From assembly GCA_013112545.1 (NCBI GenBank), contig JABFGJ010000002.1:124001-188000 (forward strand): 64,000 nucleotides of DNA, given 5' to 3'. The position numbers were made by a program, and so were the translations under genes. Within the stretch, counting starts at the first letter, position 1. Each line of letters opens with the position of its first letter. The notes below the pieces were generated by a model that saw only the letters and a list, made by a program, of their open reading frames with translations, was not told the origin of the DNA and made no database searches. This document shows positions 18,352 through 27,366 of this stretch, piece after piece. The stretch is from Bacteroidota bacterium (GTDB lineage Bacteria; Bacteroidota; Bacteroidia; Flavobacteriales_E; Vicingaceae).

Positions 18352-19880
18352 ACTTGAATGGGTTTAGGGGTTTCTAAACTTTTAAGTATTTCTTCAATGA
18401 TTTTTCGATCATTGCTAAGCCTAGGTACTTTATTTTGACCGCCAAGCTTGTCTTTGGTTTTTAACCACTTATAAAAAGAGCCTTTACTTACTTGTCTTAA
18501 AATGGGAAATCCCAATGCCATATTGCCTTTTCTTTTAGCTTCATAATCAGAATTTATTTGCATTAGCTTGTGGTCTAATGCTTCTGCGAAAGCATTGATA
18601 TTGGAAGGCGGTTTGCTAAATTCCAAAAGCCATTCGTGTTTTCCAGACTTGTCGTTAGTCAGGTAAACTGGTGCTGCAGTATATTCAACTAATACAGAAT
18701 CACAAGCTTCGCAAGCGTATTTTAAGGCAACTTCAGCGTTGTCAATAATTAGCTCTTCACCAAAGGCATTAATAAAGTGTTTTGTTCTACCTGAAACTTT
18801 TATTCGAAAGGGATACTTTGAAGTAAAACAAACGGTGTCGCCAATTTTATACCTCCACAAACCTGCATTTGTAGAAATAATTATTGCATAGTTCACTCCA
18901 ACTTCAACTTCGTCAAGACTCAATGTTTTAGGGTATTCTTTTTCCCATTCTTCCATAGGAGCGAATTCATAATAAATGCCATAATCTAGCATTAATAGCA
19001 ATTCGTTTTTGGTATTTAGATCTTGAATACCAAAGAAACCTTCAGAAGCATTGTAAGTTTCCATATAACGCATATTTGGCAACGTTATAATTTTTTCAAA
19101 TTGATTTTTATACGGAGTAAAGGCAACCCCACCATGAAAGAAAACTTCTAAGTTAGGCCAAATTTTATCGATGCTGTCTAGCCCTTTGGAGGTTAATATT
19201 TTATTCAATAAAATGAGCATCCATGAGGGAACTCCAGATAGGCTAGTTACATTTTCATTAGCAGTAATGTGAGTCATTTTTTCGAGCTTTAGCTCAAAGT
19301 CTTTCATTAATGCTGTTTCTTGATCTGGTGTTCTTCTAATCTCTGCCCAAAAGGGTAAATTTCGGATGATTATTGATGATAAATCACCATGGTAAGAATC
19401 GATATGAGGGTCAATAGATTGGCTGCTGCCACCCATCATGAGTGTTTTTCCAGTAAAAATTTGAGTGTCTTCATATTGGTCACAATAAAACGAAAGCATG
19501 TCTTTGCCTCCTTTATAGTGACATTCTTCAAGTGCTTCTTTTGTAACAGGTATAAATTTGCTTTTATCATTCGTAGTGCCCGACGATTTCGCAAACCATT
19601 TGGTTTCTGTAGGCCACAATACATTTTGCTCGCCTGCCATAATCCGGCTAATGTATGGCTTTAAATCTTCATAACTTTGGACAGGAACACTTTCTTTATA
19701 CTGTTGCTCGGTTTCTATTTTATGATAATTGTATTTGCATCCCCATTCTGTGTTTCTTGCAGATTGCATTAATTCACCGAACCATTCTCGTTGAACTTCA
19801 TTAGGATACTTAACAAATAAATCTATTTGATGTATTCGTTTTTTCATCCACCACGATAAAATGGAATTAATTATAGGCAT
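18348..19880 (-). CDS. GH3 auxin-responsive promoter family protein
   Basis: A 510-residue protein of the GH3 family, related to acyl-adenylate-forming enzymes. It contains WFAKSSGTTNDKSKFIPVT, the adenylate-binding serine/threonine loop, then SLSGVPSWMLILLNKIL, METYNASEGFFGIQD and WRYKIGDTVCFTS. Plant GH3 proteins conjugate amino acids to jasmonate or auxin; the role of the frequent Bacteroidota homologues is not known to me. The next gene downstream, a small exported protein, overlaps it by 4 bases. Confidence 0.88.
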   Translation of the reverse strand: MPIINSILSWWMKKRIHQIDLFVKYPNEVQREWFGELMQSARNTEWGCKYNYHKIETEQQYKESVPVQSYEDLKPYISRIMAGEQNVLWPTETKWFAKSSGTTNDKSKFIPVTKEALEECHYKGGKDMLSFYCDQYEDTQIFTGKTLMMGGSSQSIDPHIDSYHGDLSSIIIRNLPFWAEIRRTPDQETALMKDFELKLEKMTHITANENVTSLSGVPSWMLILLNKILTSKGLDSIDKIWPNLEVFFHGGVAFTPYKNQFEKIITLPNMRYMETYNASEGFFGIQDLNTKNELLLMLDYGIYYEFAPMEEWEKEYPKTLSLDEVEVGVNYAIIISTNAGLWRYKIGDTVCFTSKYPFRIKVSGRTKHFINAFGEELIIDNAEVALKYACEACDSVLVEYTAAPVYLTNDKSGKHEWLLEFSKPPSNINAFAEALDHKLMQINSDYEAKRKGNMALGFPILRQVSKGSFYKWLKTKDKLGGQNKVPRLSNDRKIIEEILKSLETPKPIQV

Positions 19881-19914
19881 GTATTATTTTTCCCTAAAAA
19901 TAATAAAAAAGCAC

Positions 19915-19945
19915 AAAAAAAGAGCTATAATTTTATAGCCCTTTT
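19915..19945 (-). terminator. Terminator of sppA
   Basis: Read on the minus strand, GGGCTATA pairs with TATAGCTC around an AT loop, followed by a run of seven Ts. It lies 17 bases after the sppA stop. Confidence 0.75.
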
Positions 19946-19961
19946 AAATAGTTTAAGTTGT

Positions 19962-21761
19962 TTACTCTATAATAATATCGACAGGTAATCTAGTATAGAT
20001 TCCTTTAGAATTTAAAACATTTTTTAAATTGCTATAATATTTTTCTGCCATTCCAAATTCAGTTCCAAATATGTTGATTCTTACCTCGTTTGTCAGATCT
20101 TTTATCAATTTTTCGAAAGGATCTTCTTGTTCTGGAAGTTCAGTTACTTTATAATCTTTAATGTCAGCTAAACTAACAGCTTCAGCAATAGCTGCATTTA
20201 AACCCCCAATTTCGTCAACCAAACCAATTTTTAAAGCACTAATTCCACTCCAAACTCTACCTTGTCCTACTGAATCAACTTCAGCTTGTGTCATTCCCCT
20301 GCCATCGGCAACTTTTTGAGTGAAATCACCATAAACATCTTCTATCATTTCTTGGATCGCTTCTCTTTCTTTGTTTTTCATTGGTCTCAATATCGTCAAT
20401 CCATCCGCATAATCATTTGTACCAACTCTATCGATATCAATTCCGATTTTAGATTTTAACATGCCTTCTACATTTGGAATTAATCCAAAAACTCCAATAG
20501 AACCGGTAATTGTAGATTCTTCAGCAAAGATTTTATTAGCTGCACAAGAAATGTAATATCCTCCAGATGCCGCAACTCCACCCATGGAAACAACAACAGG
20601 TTTTACTTCCTTAGCCAAAACCACTTCTCGCCACATAACGTCAGATGCTAATGCACTTCCTCCAGGTGAATTTACTCGTAAAACTATAGCTTTGATCTTA
20701 TCGTCTTTTCTTGCTTTTTTAATAGCCTTTACTATAGTGTTTGAACCCATTTGACCATCTTTACTATCTCCACTAACAATCTCTCCTTCAGCGTAAATGA
20801 CTGCAATTTTGTTTTTAGATTTATAATATTCGCTTGGTGTTTCGCTATCAGTAAGTTCAGTTAAGTTTTTAACTTTTTTATACTTGTTGATGCCGATAAA
20901 TTTTAGCTTCTCTTCAGATTCTACACCTACTTTTTCTTTTAGTATTTCTAGTACTTCATCTTCGTACTTTACTGCATCTACAAACCCCAGACTAACTGCA
21001 TCTTTAGCTGTTCTTATCAATAAGTTGTTGGCAATTTCATTTAATTTAGCAACTTCAATATTTCTAGATTTAGAAATGTTTTCACTCATATCATTCCAAA
21101 TTGAATAAATAAGCGAATTCATTTGCTCTTTGTTAGCTTCACTCATATCTTCTCTGATAAATGGCTCAATAGCACTCTTGAATTTTCCATGTCTAATGAC
21201 TTGCATTTCAATTTCTAATCTGCTTAGCGCATCTTTGAAAAACATTAATTGAGCACCAAGACCTTTAAATGTCATCTCTCCAGCTGGGTTTAAATAAACT
21301 TCATCTGCAACGCTTGAAAGGTAATATTCACCTTGACCAAAATTTTCTGCATAACTCACAATGAATTTTCCGCTTTCTTTAAAATCAAGCAATGCATTAC
21401 GTATTTCTTTTATGCTTGCCATGTTTGCTTGTAAGTATGGCACATCCATGTAAATTCCTTTTATCTTATCGTCGTTTTTAGCTTTAGAAATATTGTCCAA
21501 AATATTTTTTAAACTAAGAGGAGTTTTATTTTCAAAAGTTGAAAAATCAATATTTTCAAAGGGATTATTGGATGGCTGATCTTGAATTGCGTTTTCCAAT
21601 TGTATATGTAAAATGCTGTTGTCAAAAACAGTAGGCTGTTTTTCGCTTTGAGCTGAGGAAATTATACTGCCTATTATTGAAGAGAAAATTAATGCTGCAA
21701 CAATAAAAGATAAGATTACGCCAAACATGGAGGCGAACATAAATTTAAAAAACTGTTTCAT
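19962..21761 (-). CDS. sppA: Signal peptide peptidase SppA, 67K type
   Basis: A 599-residue membrane-anchored serine protease that degrades cleaved signal peptides. The N-terminus has one transmembrane helix (FMFASMFGVILSFIVAALIF). Two S49 domains follow: the first (~80-290) carries the lysine base region RHGKFKSAIEPFIREDMSE, and the second (~320-560) carries the serine nucleophile region VNSPGGSALASD and GGVAASGGYYISCAA. The length agrees with the double-domain 67K class. It diverges from folK; a -7-like TATTTTTG lies at 21785-21778 on the minus strand. Confidence 0.95.
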   Translation of the reverse strand: MKQFFKFMFASMFGVILSFIVAALIFSSIIGSIISSAQSEKQPTVFDNSILHIQLENAIQDQPSNNPFENIDFSTFENKTPLSLKNILDNISKAKNDDKIKGIYMDVPYLQANMASIKEIRNALLDFKESGKFIVSYAENFGQGEYYLSSVADEVYLNPAGEMTFKGLGAQLMFFKDALSRLEIEMQVIRHGKFKSAIEPFIREDMSEANKEQMNSLIYSIWNDMSENISKSRNIEVAKLNEIANNLLIRTAKDAVSLGFVDAVKYEDEVLEILKEKVGVESEEKLKFIGINKYKKVKNLTELTDSETPSEYYKSKNKIAVIYAEGEIVSGDSKDGQMGSNTIVKAIKKARKDDKIKAIVLRVNSPGGSALASDVMWREVVLAKEVKPVVVSMGGVAASGGYYISCAANKIFAEESTITGSIGVFGLIPNVEGMLKSKIGIDIDRVGTNDYADGLTILRPMKNKEREAIQEMIEDVYGDFTQKVADGRGMTQAEVDSVGQGRVWSGISALKIGLVDEIGGLNAAIAEAVSLADIKDYKVTELPEQEDPFEKLIKDLTNEVRINIFGTEFGMAEKYYSNLKNVLNSKGIYTRLPVDIIIE

Positions 21762-21821
21762 ATAAAATATTTTGAATCAAAAATAAGGTGATATTTAAGT
21801 GATTTGAATAGTTTTACACTA

Positions 21822-22334
21822 ATGGTGAAGCATGTTGATAAACGGAGTTTTGAAGTATTTTTAAGCATAGGCTCAAACATTGAAAATCGTGAGTCGAATT
21901 TAATTAATGCTAAAAACTTAATTAAAAAAAGTATAGGCTTAATTGGTCAATCGTCATCTATCTATGAGACTTCTCCATGGGGAGATGATTCACTCCTGCC
22001 TTTTTTAAATTTAGTGTTAAAAGTAACTACAGGATTAAACCCAATAGATTTATTAAGCGCTTGCAAAAAAATAGAACAAGACATGGGTAGAATATTCCAT
22101 GCCAATAAGCAATATAATAATAGAGTAATTGACATAGACATTTTAACTTATGAAAACAGAATTATTAATGAAGAAAACTTGAAAATACCACATCCTTTTT
22201 TAGCCCAAAGGATGTTTGTTTTGCTACCCTTTTCAGAAATTAATAAAAATTATGAAATCGCCGGCTTAAACTCTTCAATAGAAGACTTGTTAAAAGCCTG
22301 TAATGATAAAGGATTGGTGAGGATTTTGATCTAA
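21822..22334 (+). CDS. folK: 2-amino-4-hydroxy-6-hydroxymethyldihydropteridine pyrophosphokinase
   Basis: HPPK, which transfers pyrophosphate from ATP to hydroxymethyl-dihydropterin in folate synthesis. The sequence has FLSIGSNIENRESNL, YETSPWGDDSLLPFLNLVLKVTT, the metal-binding and substrate region NRVIDIDILTYENRI, and IPHPFLAQRMFVLLPFSEI. I prefer the ATG at 21822 (170 residues) over an in-frame TTG at 21804. It diverges from sppA and is separate from the thyA-folA pair. Confidence 0.94.
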   Translation: MVKHVDKRSFEVFLSIGSNIENRESNLINAKNLIKKSIGLIGQSSSIYETSPWGDDSLLPFLNLVLKVTTGLNPIDLLSACKKIEQDMGRIFHANKQYNNRVIDIDILTYENRIINEENLKIPHPFLAQRMFVLLPFSEINKNYEIAGLNSSIEDLLKACNDKGLVRILI

Positions 22335-22447
22335 ATCAATGGTTCAAAAAAAATTGTTTGAAATCAGTTGCAACCCGATACTTTTTTTGCTTGGAAAGGT
22401 AATAATCACTAATATTGCAACATAAAACTAAGAAAGAAATTCAAATA

Positions 22448-24169
22448 ATGAAAAAGCAAAACTTAAGTGTATATGCCTTTGTTGCAATACTATCTGCTAC
22501 GGCAGTGGCTTGTAACCCTTTAAGCAATATGACAAAAAAAGCAGAACAAATTACTTATTCTGTTAATCCTACACCTTTAGAAATGCATGGTGATAGTGTT
22601 GAGGTTACAATCTCAGGAACTATTCCACCTAAGTTTTTTAACAAAAAAGTGGCTGTTGAAATTACACCAACTACCACAGGTGAATCAGGAGATGTTGCGT
22701 TTAAAAAATTAGTTTTAGTTGGAGAAGACTCTGAAGTTGAAGGTCAAAAGATTGCTTTTGAAAAAGGCGGAAGTTTTTCATACAACGATAAAGTAGCCTA
22801 CCAAGACGCTTTAGAAAATGTTACATTAAATGCAGTAGCAGTTGGTACTTATAAAGGAAAAGAAAAAGAATTTCCTGCAAGAAAAATAGGCTCTGGAACT
22901 ATCATTACTCCAAAATGGGTTATGGATGACGACATGGTTATTTTAGGTGCTGATAAGTTTACTAGAGTTGTAAAGAAAGAGTCTTCAGCTACTATTAACT
23001 ACGAGGTTAACAAATCGAATGTATTAAGCAAAGAATTGGTTGATGCTGATATGAAAGCATTAAGTGAGTGGATAAAAGAAATGTCTAAAAATCCAATGTT
23101 TGCTTTTAAAGGTGTTGACGTTTTAGCTTATGCTTCACCTGAAGGAGAACTTTCTTTGAACACAAACTTAGCTGACAATAGAGCAGCAAGTGGAGCTAGT
23201 GCTGCAGGTTCTATTTTAAGTAGAAATAAAGTAAAAACTAGCGGTGAGTTTTTTAATAAAATGGGAAAAGGTGAAGATTGGGATGGTTTTAAAGCAGCAA
23301 TGCAAAAAACTGACATCGCAGACAAAGATCTTATTTTAAGAGTGCTTGAAATGTATCCTGATAAAGCTAAAAGAGAAGCTGAGATTAGAAATATGGCAGC
23401 AACTTTTGAAGTATTACAAGAAAAGATATTACCAAGCCTTAGAAGGTCAGAAATCACTGTTAGAGGTGAATTGACAGCTTATACGGATGAGCAAATTAAA
23501 GATTTCGTTAATTCAGCTCCTGAAAAACTTTCTGCTGAAGAAATTCTTTATGCTGCAACAATGACTGAAGATTTAGATGCTAAAATGACAATCTATAAAA
23601 CCTTTGCAAAACTTCATGCTAAAGATTGGAGAGGTCCTAACAACATTGGATTTATCTTAGTTAAGCAAAACAAAATGGAAGCTGCTAAAGCCGAATTTGA
23701 TAAAGCTAATAGTCTTTCTCCTAATAATCCAGTTGTTAATAACAACCTTGGTGTTTATGAAAGAGCTAATGGTAACGATGATAAAGCCATGGAATATTAT
23801 GCAGCTGCAAAAGGTGCAGGTACTGAAGTTGGAAACAACATGGGTTATTTAGAAATTAAAAGTGGTAATTATGTTGAAGCAGTTTCAAACTATGGTGGAA
23901 CTAAATCATTCAACGCTGCTTTAGCGCAAACCTTAAACAAAGATTATTCTACTGCATTACAAACTATAGATGCTTCTCCTTCGGCTAACACAGCTGCCGG
24001 ATCATATTTGAAAGCTGTTATTGGTGCTAGAATGAAAGACCAATCTTTAATGGTTACAAACTTAAAAGCTGCAATAGCTGCTGATGCTTCTTTAAAAGCA
24101 AAAGCTAAAAAGGACGCAGAATTTGTTGACTACAGAGAGAATGCTGAATTTCAAGCTGCAGTAAACTAA
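22448..24169 (+). CDS. Lipoprotein with OmpA-like region and TPR repeats
   Basis: A 573-residue predicted outer-membrane lipoprotein. From ATG 22448 the leader MKKQNLSVYAFVAILSATAVAC ends in a lipobox with Cys22. Residues ~30-150 are beta-rich; ~170-320 contain an OmpA-like stretch (NYEVNKSNVLSKELV, DVLAYASPEGELSLNTNLADNRA) in which SPEG takes the place of peptidoglycan-domain GHTD-type motifs; the C-terminal third is TPR-like (AKAEFDKANSLSPNNPVVNNNLGVYERANGNDDKAMEYY). Similar proteins are widespread in Bacteroidota envelopes; the precise role is unknown. It ends at a good terminator. Confidence 0.82.
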   Translation: MKKQNLSVYAFVAILSATAVACNPLSNMTKKAEQITYSVNPTPLEMHGDSVEVTISGTIPPKFFNKKVAVEITPTTTGESGDVAFKKLVLVGEDSEVEGQKIAFEKGGSFSYNDKVAYQDALENVTLNAVAVGTYKGKEKEFPARKIGSGTIITPKWVMDDDMVILGADKFTRVVKKESSATINYEVNKSNVLSKELVDADMKALSEWIKEMSKNPMFAFKGVDVLAYASPEGELSLNTNLADNRAASGASAAGSILSRNKVKTSGEFFNKMGKGEDWDGFKAAMQKTDIADKDLILRVLEMYPDKAKREAEIRNMAATFEVLQEKILPSLRRSEITVRGELTAYTDEQIKDFVNSAPEKLSAEEILYAATMTEDLDAKMTIYKTFAKLHAKDWRGPNNIGFILVKQNKMEAAKAEFDKANSLSPNNPVVNNNLGVYERANGNDDKAMEYYAAAKGAGTEVGNNMGYLEIKSGNYVEAVSNYGGTKSFNAALAQTLNKDYSTALQTIDASPSANTAAGSYLKAVIGARMKDQSLMVTNLKAAIAADASLKAKAKKDAEFVDYRENAEFQAAVN

Positions 24170-24189
24170 GAATCACATAATACAATACG

Positions 24190-24221
24190 AAAGCCCTTTC
24201 GAAATTCGGAAGGGCTTTTTA
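24190..24221 (+). terminator. Terminator of the TPR lipoprotein gene
   Basis: AAGCCCTT and AAGGGCTT arms with an extended, partly paired TCGAAATTCGG loop, followed by a T-run, 20 bases after the stop codon. Confidence 0.85.
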
Positions 24222-24237
24222 TTTATATATATAACAG

Positions 24238-24724
24238 ATGAAAATACCTATATTTCTCATTCTTTCCTTTTTTCTATCTGTGTCTGCTGTTAGTGCTTCA
24301 ACAAAAGAGAAGTATCCTAATTCTTATTTCGATTTCGGCTTTGGTATGGGGGTAAACAATGGATTATATGGACTATAACCCGTCGTTGCTTATAAAGGAA
24401 CGAGGCTTTTAATTGGGGTTGGAGCTAAAGATGGTTCTTATAATAGGCAAATTGGCACACAAGTTAGTTATAGGTGGGCTTTTTTTAATTTAGGAAGCGG
24501 TGATATCGGAACTTATAAAGCAGGATATACCAGTGAGAATAAAAGCGCAGAAGGTGTTTTTTTTGTACTAGGTGGAAAAGTTAATTTGAATAAAATGAAA
24601 ACTATTTTTTTGATTTAGGAACAGGAATTTCTGCAAAAAAGAAATTTATTAATTCAGATGGAGATCAAGATTCGGTTGGTGGCTTAACTGTGGGGTAATC
24701 GGGATTGGGTTTAAGATAGGTTGA
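24238..24724 (+). pseudogene. Decayed outer-membrane beta-barrel-like gene
   Basis: Starting at ATG 24238 a signal peptide (MKIPIFLILSFFLSVSAVSAS) leads into SYFDFGFGMGVNNGLYGL and a TAA stop (24377-24379). The same frame continues sensibly as VVAYKGTRLLIGVGAKDGSYNRQIGTQ and AGYTSENKSAEGVFFVLGGKVNLNKMKT. A first frameshift near the T-run at 24604-24610 restores DLGTGISAKKKFINSDGDQDSVGGLTVG, and a second near 24695 restores IGIGFKIG followed by TGA at 24722-24724, the kind of ending seen in small barrel proteins. One nonsense mutation and two frameshifts indicate a pseudogene, unless the sequence contains errors. Confidence 0.7.
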
Positions 24725-24741
24725 TTGCTTTTTTATGTAAA

Positions 24742-24789
24742 ATACTTATAAATGAGTATTTTAATGTCTAATGTTATAGCATATATTTG
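24742..24789 (+). promoter_or_regulatory. 18-bp palindromic operator plus -7 box (site 1)
   Basis: ATACTTATAAATGAGTAT at 24742-24759 is followed after exactly 22 bp by TATATTTG (24782-24789), a consensus -7 box. The lipoprotein start codon is 56 bp after the palindrome. The same arrangement occurs at 56441 and 63267. Confidence 0.65.
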
Positions 24790-24815
24790 ATTGGTAAAAA
24801 TTTAAATATACGGTT

Positions 24816-25697
24816 ATGAAAAAATTTAGAGAGATTGGCATCTTAGCATTAAGCATCTTGGTTCTTTATGGATGCGAAAAAGATAGTAGTCCAAGCAGTA
24901 GTTCTAACCCAACTAACAATTCGGAATCAATCGTTGACCCTAATGACCCCAACGCTTTAACGAAAGTATTAATATTTCCAAGCGGTTCTATGAATCAAAG
25001 TGGAAACCCACCATCTCCTTCGACTTCACCAACGGCACCTGTAGTAGATACAAATAGTGCCATAGTTACTACATCTAATGGTTCAACTGCTCCTTTGTTT
25101 TTTAAGTACCGCAATGTGAATGGAAATCTGGCAGGAAGTTATGCACAAGTTAAAGGAGCAAATAATTATTTTAATATACCTTTTACTGCCAATTCATCAG
25201 ATACAGGTAGTTTGCAATTGCCAATCGGAATACCAACAAATGTAGGGGAAGGTACATTTGAACTGGTATTTTGTGTTTACGACATTAACAATCTAGTAAG
25301 CAATATTATTTTCACGACAATAAATATTTTAAGACTAGGGACTGGGTCTTTGCAAATTAGTCTTTCTTGGGACACAGAAACAGATCAAGATTTATATGTG
25401 ACAGATCCAAGCGGAGAAGTCATTTCATATCAAAATGAATACTCTAATTCTGGAGGTGAGCTTGATAGAGATGATACGGACGGCTTTGGTCCTGAAAATA
25501 TTTTTTGGAAAACAAGTGCCCCAGATGGGAATTACATGGTAAGAGTTCATGATTATGAAGGAACCACAACTACGAATAATTTTTACATTACGATTAGTGG
25601 ACCTAGTGTGAGTCGTAGTTATAGTGGCTCCACGATCAATGGGGATACCGTTTTAGTTACAACTTTTACAAAAAGTGGATCGACTATTAGTTTTTAA
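24816..25697 (+). CDS. Lipoprotein with YfaP/DUF2135-like beta domain
   Basis: A 293-residue exported lipoprotein. The leader MKKFREIGILALSILVLYGC provides a lipobox, followed by a Ser/Asn-rich linker to about residue 45. The C-terminal region (~180-290) matches the DUF2135/YfaP-like type: LQISLSWDTETDQDLYVTDPSGEVISYQN, DRDDTDGFGPENIFWKTSAPDGNYMVRVHDYEG. This fold often precedes or accompanies protease and surface proteins; the ligand is unknown. Its promoter carries the 18-bp palindrome shared with two other exported-protein genes in the window, so it is probably co-regulated with them. Confidence 0.8.
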   Translation: MKKFREIGILALSILVLYGCEKDSSPSSSSNPTNNSESIVDPNDPNALTKVLIFPSGSMNQSGNPPSPSTSPTAPVVDTNSAIVTTSNGSTAPLFFKYRNVNGNLAGSYAQVKGANNYFNIPFTANSSDTGSLQLPIGIPTNVGEGTFELVFCVYDINNLVSNIIFTTINILRLGTGSLQISLSWDTETDQDLYVTDPSGEVISYQNEYSNSGGELDRDDTDGFGPENIFWKTSAPDGNYMVRVHDYEGTTTTNNFYITISGPSVSRSYSGSTINGDTVLVTTFTKSGSTISF

Positions 25698-25871
25698 GTT
25701 AGTGATGTTTGAATAAAGAAAATTTATAAATTTGGTCAATTAATCCTAAGTTTTCTTGTTCATTTTTCTTATAGTTTAATGTGTGTACATACCTTTTACT
25801 CTTCAACAATATGTGAATATTCGTTCAGTTTTCGTAGAATTGCAAAGAGTGTGCTCGATTTAATTTAACAT

Positions 25872-25927
25872 ACCGCAGGGTTACAAACCACTTCGGAACT
25901 ACTTAGTTTTAACGATCATCCTGCGGT
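25872..25927. repeat. REP-like inverted repeat at the Rhs truncation point
   Basis: ACCGCAGG (25872-25879) and CCTGCGGT (25920-25927) face each other across 40 bases. The left arm continues as GGTTACAAACCACT, the wording also found at 28288 and 30628. The truncated Rhs reading frame resumes 6 bases downstream. Confidence 0.6.
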
Positions 25928-25953
25928 GCAGGTATGATTATTACCCTTTTGGA

Positions 25954-27366
25954 ATGGAAATAAATGGCAGAAGCGGAGAGTTTAGTATGGTGAATCATAC
26001 AGAAGATACGCTGAAACTGATTTACGATGGCTTGTTAGAAAGTTGTAATAATTATTCTTTAGTTAAGCGAGATGGAATGACAGATGGAGTGATTAATTGC
26101 AGCTTAGACACCAATGTATTTGGAGAATCTTATGTAGCTTCTTATGAGGCAGGTTATGATAGCACATGGAGTTCTGCATTTTTTATTCAATTACGACCAA
26201 ATATAAACCAGATAATTCCAAATTTAGATTCGGCACAGAAGTATAGAGTAGAAATTCATGTACTAGGCTCAGAAGGGAGGATTGTGAGATTAAATTTAAA
26301 CGGTAATTTAGTGGTAGCTAAAAGTATGAGTGCCGGGCCAAATGCCAATTGGAATGAATTAATGGCAGCAAGTGATATGTATGTTTCGATGGATGTTTAT
26401 GGATGGGAAATTAGTAATTCATTACTAGGTTCAAATTATTACATGGTTTTACGTTGTTCTCCGTTAGCAAATGATACCCTAGCAGGGAAATTGGTAGAGG
26501 TGACAAAACTTAGAGTTTACGAAATACAAGAAAATTCTACCACTCCCATTGCAATGAGAAATGATGCGGCTTACACCTATGGCTTTAGCGGACAAGAACG
26601 GGACGATGAAGTGAGCGGATCAGGTAATATGCTGAATTACAAATTTAGAATGTACAATTCAAGACTTGGGCGGTTTTTTGCAGTGGATCCAATTACAGCT
26701 CAATATCCTTGGTTAACTCCTTACCAACACAGTAGTTTAAATCCTATAGGGAATAACGAAATAGAAGGGCTTGAAGGACGGTCATTTCATAAACCAGGAA
26801 GCCCAGGTGGATTTGATAAAAGTACAAGAAATATAGTAACCGCAACTGATGTAATGACTAATATTCCTATACATTCAACACAGCTTCAACAATTAGTAGA
26901 AAGTGGAAAAATTAATTATTCAAATAACTCTAGCAACTATGAAAGTGGCTTGTCTATTGATTTTGGAATGTCTATTGGAAGTAAAAGTTTTTCGGGGACA
27001 ATAAGTACTGATGGTAAAGTTGGGGTTTCAAGTAATGGTGCTACAATTAGCAGTGGAAGCAATCCAAATAATATAAGTTTTGGCTCTTTAGTTGGATTTG
27101 AAGAATCTACAACTACAACGAAGAAATTAATAACAGGAAAAATGAATGGTGAGCAAATTACCTTTCCACAGGTTACAGAAGAAAGAAGAACAAAACTGAC
27201 TCTGTTTGGAAGAACAGCTGAACAATTAGAGGTAAAAATTAATGGTAATAAACAACCTATTAAACAAAGAGAAGGGCTAAAATTAGAGGTTGGGAAATCT
27301 ATTGGGAAAGCATTGGAATTAAATACTACAATTGAATATAATGGAGATTTTAAAGAAAAAAAATAA
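25954..27366 (+). CDS. 5'-truncated Rhs core/C-terminal (toxin tip) protein
   Basis: A 470-residue fragment of an Rhs/YD-repeat protein. The Rhs signature YDYYPFG is encoded in frame at 25933-25953, immediately upstream of the first ATG, so the long N-terminal shell is missing. A carbohydrate-binding-like insert follows, then the Rhs-associated core FSGQERDDEVSGSGNMLNYKFRMYNSRLGRFFAVDPI ... SSLNPIGNNEIEGLEG (residues ~210-275). The variable tail (~276-470) would be the toxin domain of a polymorphic system; I do not recognise it and it is rich in Ser, Thr and Gly with no clear catalytic signature. The next gene overlaps its end by 35 bases. It may be a silent cassette or orphan tip. Confidence 0.75.
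   Translation: MEINGRSGEFSMVNHTEDTLKLIYDGLLESCNNYSLVKRDGMTDGVINCSLDTNVFGESYVASYEAGYDSTWSSAFFIQLRPNINQIIPNLDSAQKYRVEIHVLGSEGRIVRLNLNGNLVVAKSMSAGPNANWNELMAASDMYVSMDVYGWEISNSLLGSNYYMVLRCSPLANDTLAGKLVEVTKLRVYEIQENSTTPIAMRNDAAYTYGFSGQERDDEVSGSGNMLNYKFRMYNSRLGRFFAVDPITAQYPWLTPYQHSSLNPIGNNEIEGLEGRSFHKPGSPGGFDKSTRNIVTATDVMTNIPIHSTQLQQLVESGKINYSNNSSNYESGLSIDFGMSIGSKSFSGTISTDGKVGVSSNGATISSGSNPNNISFGSLVGFEESTTTTKKLITGKMNGEQITFPQVTEERRTKLTLFGRTAEQLEVKINGNKQPIKQREGLKLEVGKSIGKALELNTTIEYNGDFKEKK

Noticed and set aside
20884-21108. Serine-rich plus-strand frame inside sppA, and similar antisense frames in other genes
   Set aside because: Low-complexity translations of the opposite strand of clear coding sequence.
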